Assembly (NCBI GenBank): GCA_002482865.1
Contig: DLGU01000101.1
Span: 35,670 to 49,379 of the forward strand
Length of the DNA stretch: 13,710 bases
DNA from: Porphyrobacter sp. UBA7686
GTDB lineage: Bacteria > Pseudomonadota > Alphaproteobacteria > Sphingomonadales > Sphingomonadaceae
Direction: 5' to 3'
Positions 13,307 through 13,710 of this stretch are shown here, in pieces. A program made the position numbers and the translations under genes. How positions within the stretch are numbered: position 1 is the stretch's first letter; each line of letters opens with the position of its first letter. A model generated the notes under the pieces. That model was not told the DNA's origin, searched no databases, and saw only the letters and a program-made list of their open reading frames with translations.

Positions 13307-13710
13307 ATGACGTTGAAGACGGTCTATGTTTTCGGAGGCAACGCCGACCACTCCGACCCGCGCCAGAAGGACAAGACCGTCGCTGGCGGCAAAGGCGCAA
13401 ACCTCGCTGAAATGGCGAGCATCGGCCTGCCAGTCCCTCCGGGATTCACGATTACCACCGAAGAATGCGTGCGTTATCTTCAGGAGGGCGCGGACTTCTC
13501 CGATGATCTGCGAACTGCCGTCGCCGCCGCACTGACCCATGTCGAGGCGACTGTGGGCAAGAGATTTGGCGATGCCGCCGATCCACTGCTGGTCTCAGTC
13601 CGCTCAGGCGCGCGGGTGTCGATGCCCGGGATGATGGACACGGTCCTGAACCTCGGCCTCAATGACGCGACGGTCCAGGGGCTTGCCACCTCCTCGGGCG
13701 ATGCGCGCTT
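13307..13710 (+). CDS. ppdK: Pyruvate, phosphate dikinase (5' part; runs off window)
   Basis: Interconverts pyruvate, ATP and phosphate with phosphoenolpyruvate, AMP and pyrophosphate, a link between glycolysis and gluconeogenesis. Only the first 134 codons are present; the full protein is normally near 880-900 residues. The N-terminal nucleotide-binding domain is recognisable: MTLKTVYVFGGN, GGKGANLAEMASIGLPVPPGFTI (27-49), and SVRSGARVSMPGMMDTVLNL from residue 97. The ATG at 13307 is preceded by a GAGG ribosome site at a suitable distance. It lies 135 bases beyond glyS behind a repeat-rich region, so it probably has its own regulated promoter. Confidence 0.96.
   Translation, partial: MTLKTVYVFGGNADHSDPRQKDKTVAGGKGANLAEMASIGLPVPPGFTITTEECVRYLQEGADFSDDLRTAVAAALTHVEATVGKRFGDAADPLLVSVRSGARVSMPGMMDTVLNLGLNDATVQGLATSSGDAR

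Noticed and set aside
1..13710. CRISPR array, phage, insertion sequence, toxin-antitoxin or defence system
   Set aside because: No regularly spaced repeats, transposase or integrase motifs, or recognisable defence genes were seen; the regulator/membrane-protein unit does not match a known toxin-antitoxin pair.

Overview
The window is a GC-rich stretch of ordinary chromosome. Gene content, signal peptides and repeat families point to an alphaproteobacterium of the Sphingomonadales, most likely the Erythrobacter/Porphyrobacter group. The reasons are a UrcA-family protein, the rplY-pth-ychF neighbourhood, a separate-subunit glycyl-tRNA synthetase, a MutL with an endonuclease motif, and dispersed palindromes whose translations resemble peptides common in sphingomonad genomes. 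The taxon is inferred, not proven. No rRNA, tRNA, CRISPR array, transposase or phage gene was found, and no gap between genes exceeds 300 bases.

Layout. (1) 8-1873, plus strand: mutL (mismatch repair). It converges on ychF across a REP-like double hairpin at 1884-1965. (2) 2003-9464, minus strand, read from high to low coordinates: urcA; a three-gene unit (36-residue membrane peptide, short Xre-type regulator, six-helix membrane protein); two adjacent TraB/GumN-family envelope proteins, one exported and one a lipoprotein; rplY (ribosomal protein L25); pth (peptidyl-tRNA hydrolase); a small P-loop kinase-like protein; a Tat-signal short-chain dehydrogenase; and ychF. The kinase and dehydrogenase lie between pth and ychF, which are often neighbours in alphaproteobacteria. 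(3) 9465-9723: a divergent control region with several palindromes, a good sigma-70-like promoter for urcA and a structured leader before glyQ. (4) 9724-13171, plus strand: glyQ and glyS, the alpha and beta subunits of glycyl-tRNA synthetase. (5) 13307 to the end: the first 134 codons of ppdK (pyruvate, phosphate dikinase), behind a repeat-rich upstream region.

Functionally the window is mostly translation housekeeping (L25, Pth, YchF, GlyQS), plus DNA repair, an envelope protein set and a central-carbon enzyme. I see no convincing new defence or mobile system. The most unusual part is the glyQS locus. A palindromic element separates glyQ from glyS yet leaves an unbroken 39-codon frame joined to both genes by TGATG overlaps. 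A second, different palindromic element is inserted in frame inside glyS and would add about 35 residues. A 340-base low-GC island (about 48% against 60-70% around it) lies further along glyS. Other points of interest are the probable export of a nucleotide-cofactor dehydrogenase, the glyQ start codon inside a perfect inverted repeat, the operator-like symmetry at the urcA promoter and the tandem repeats before ppdK.
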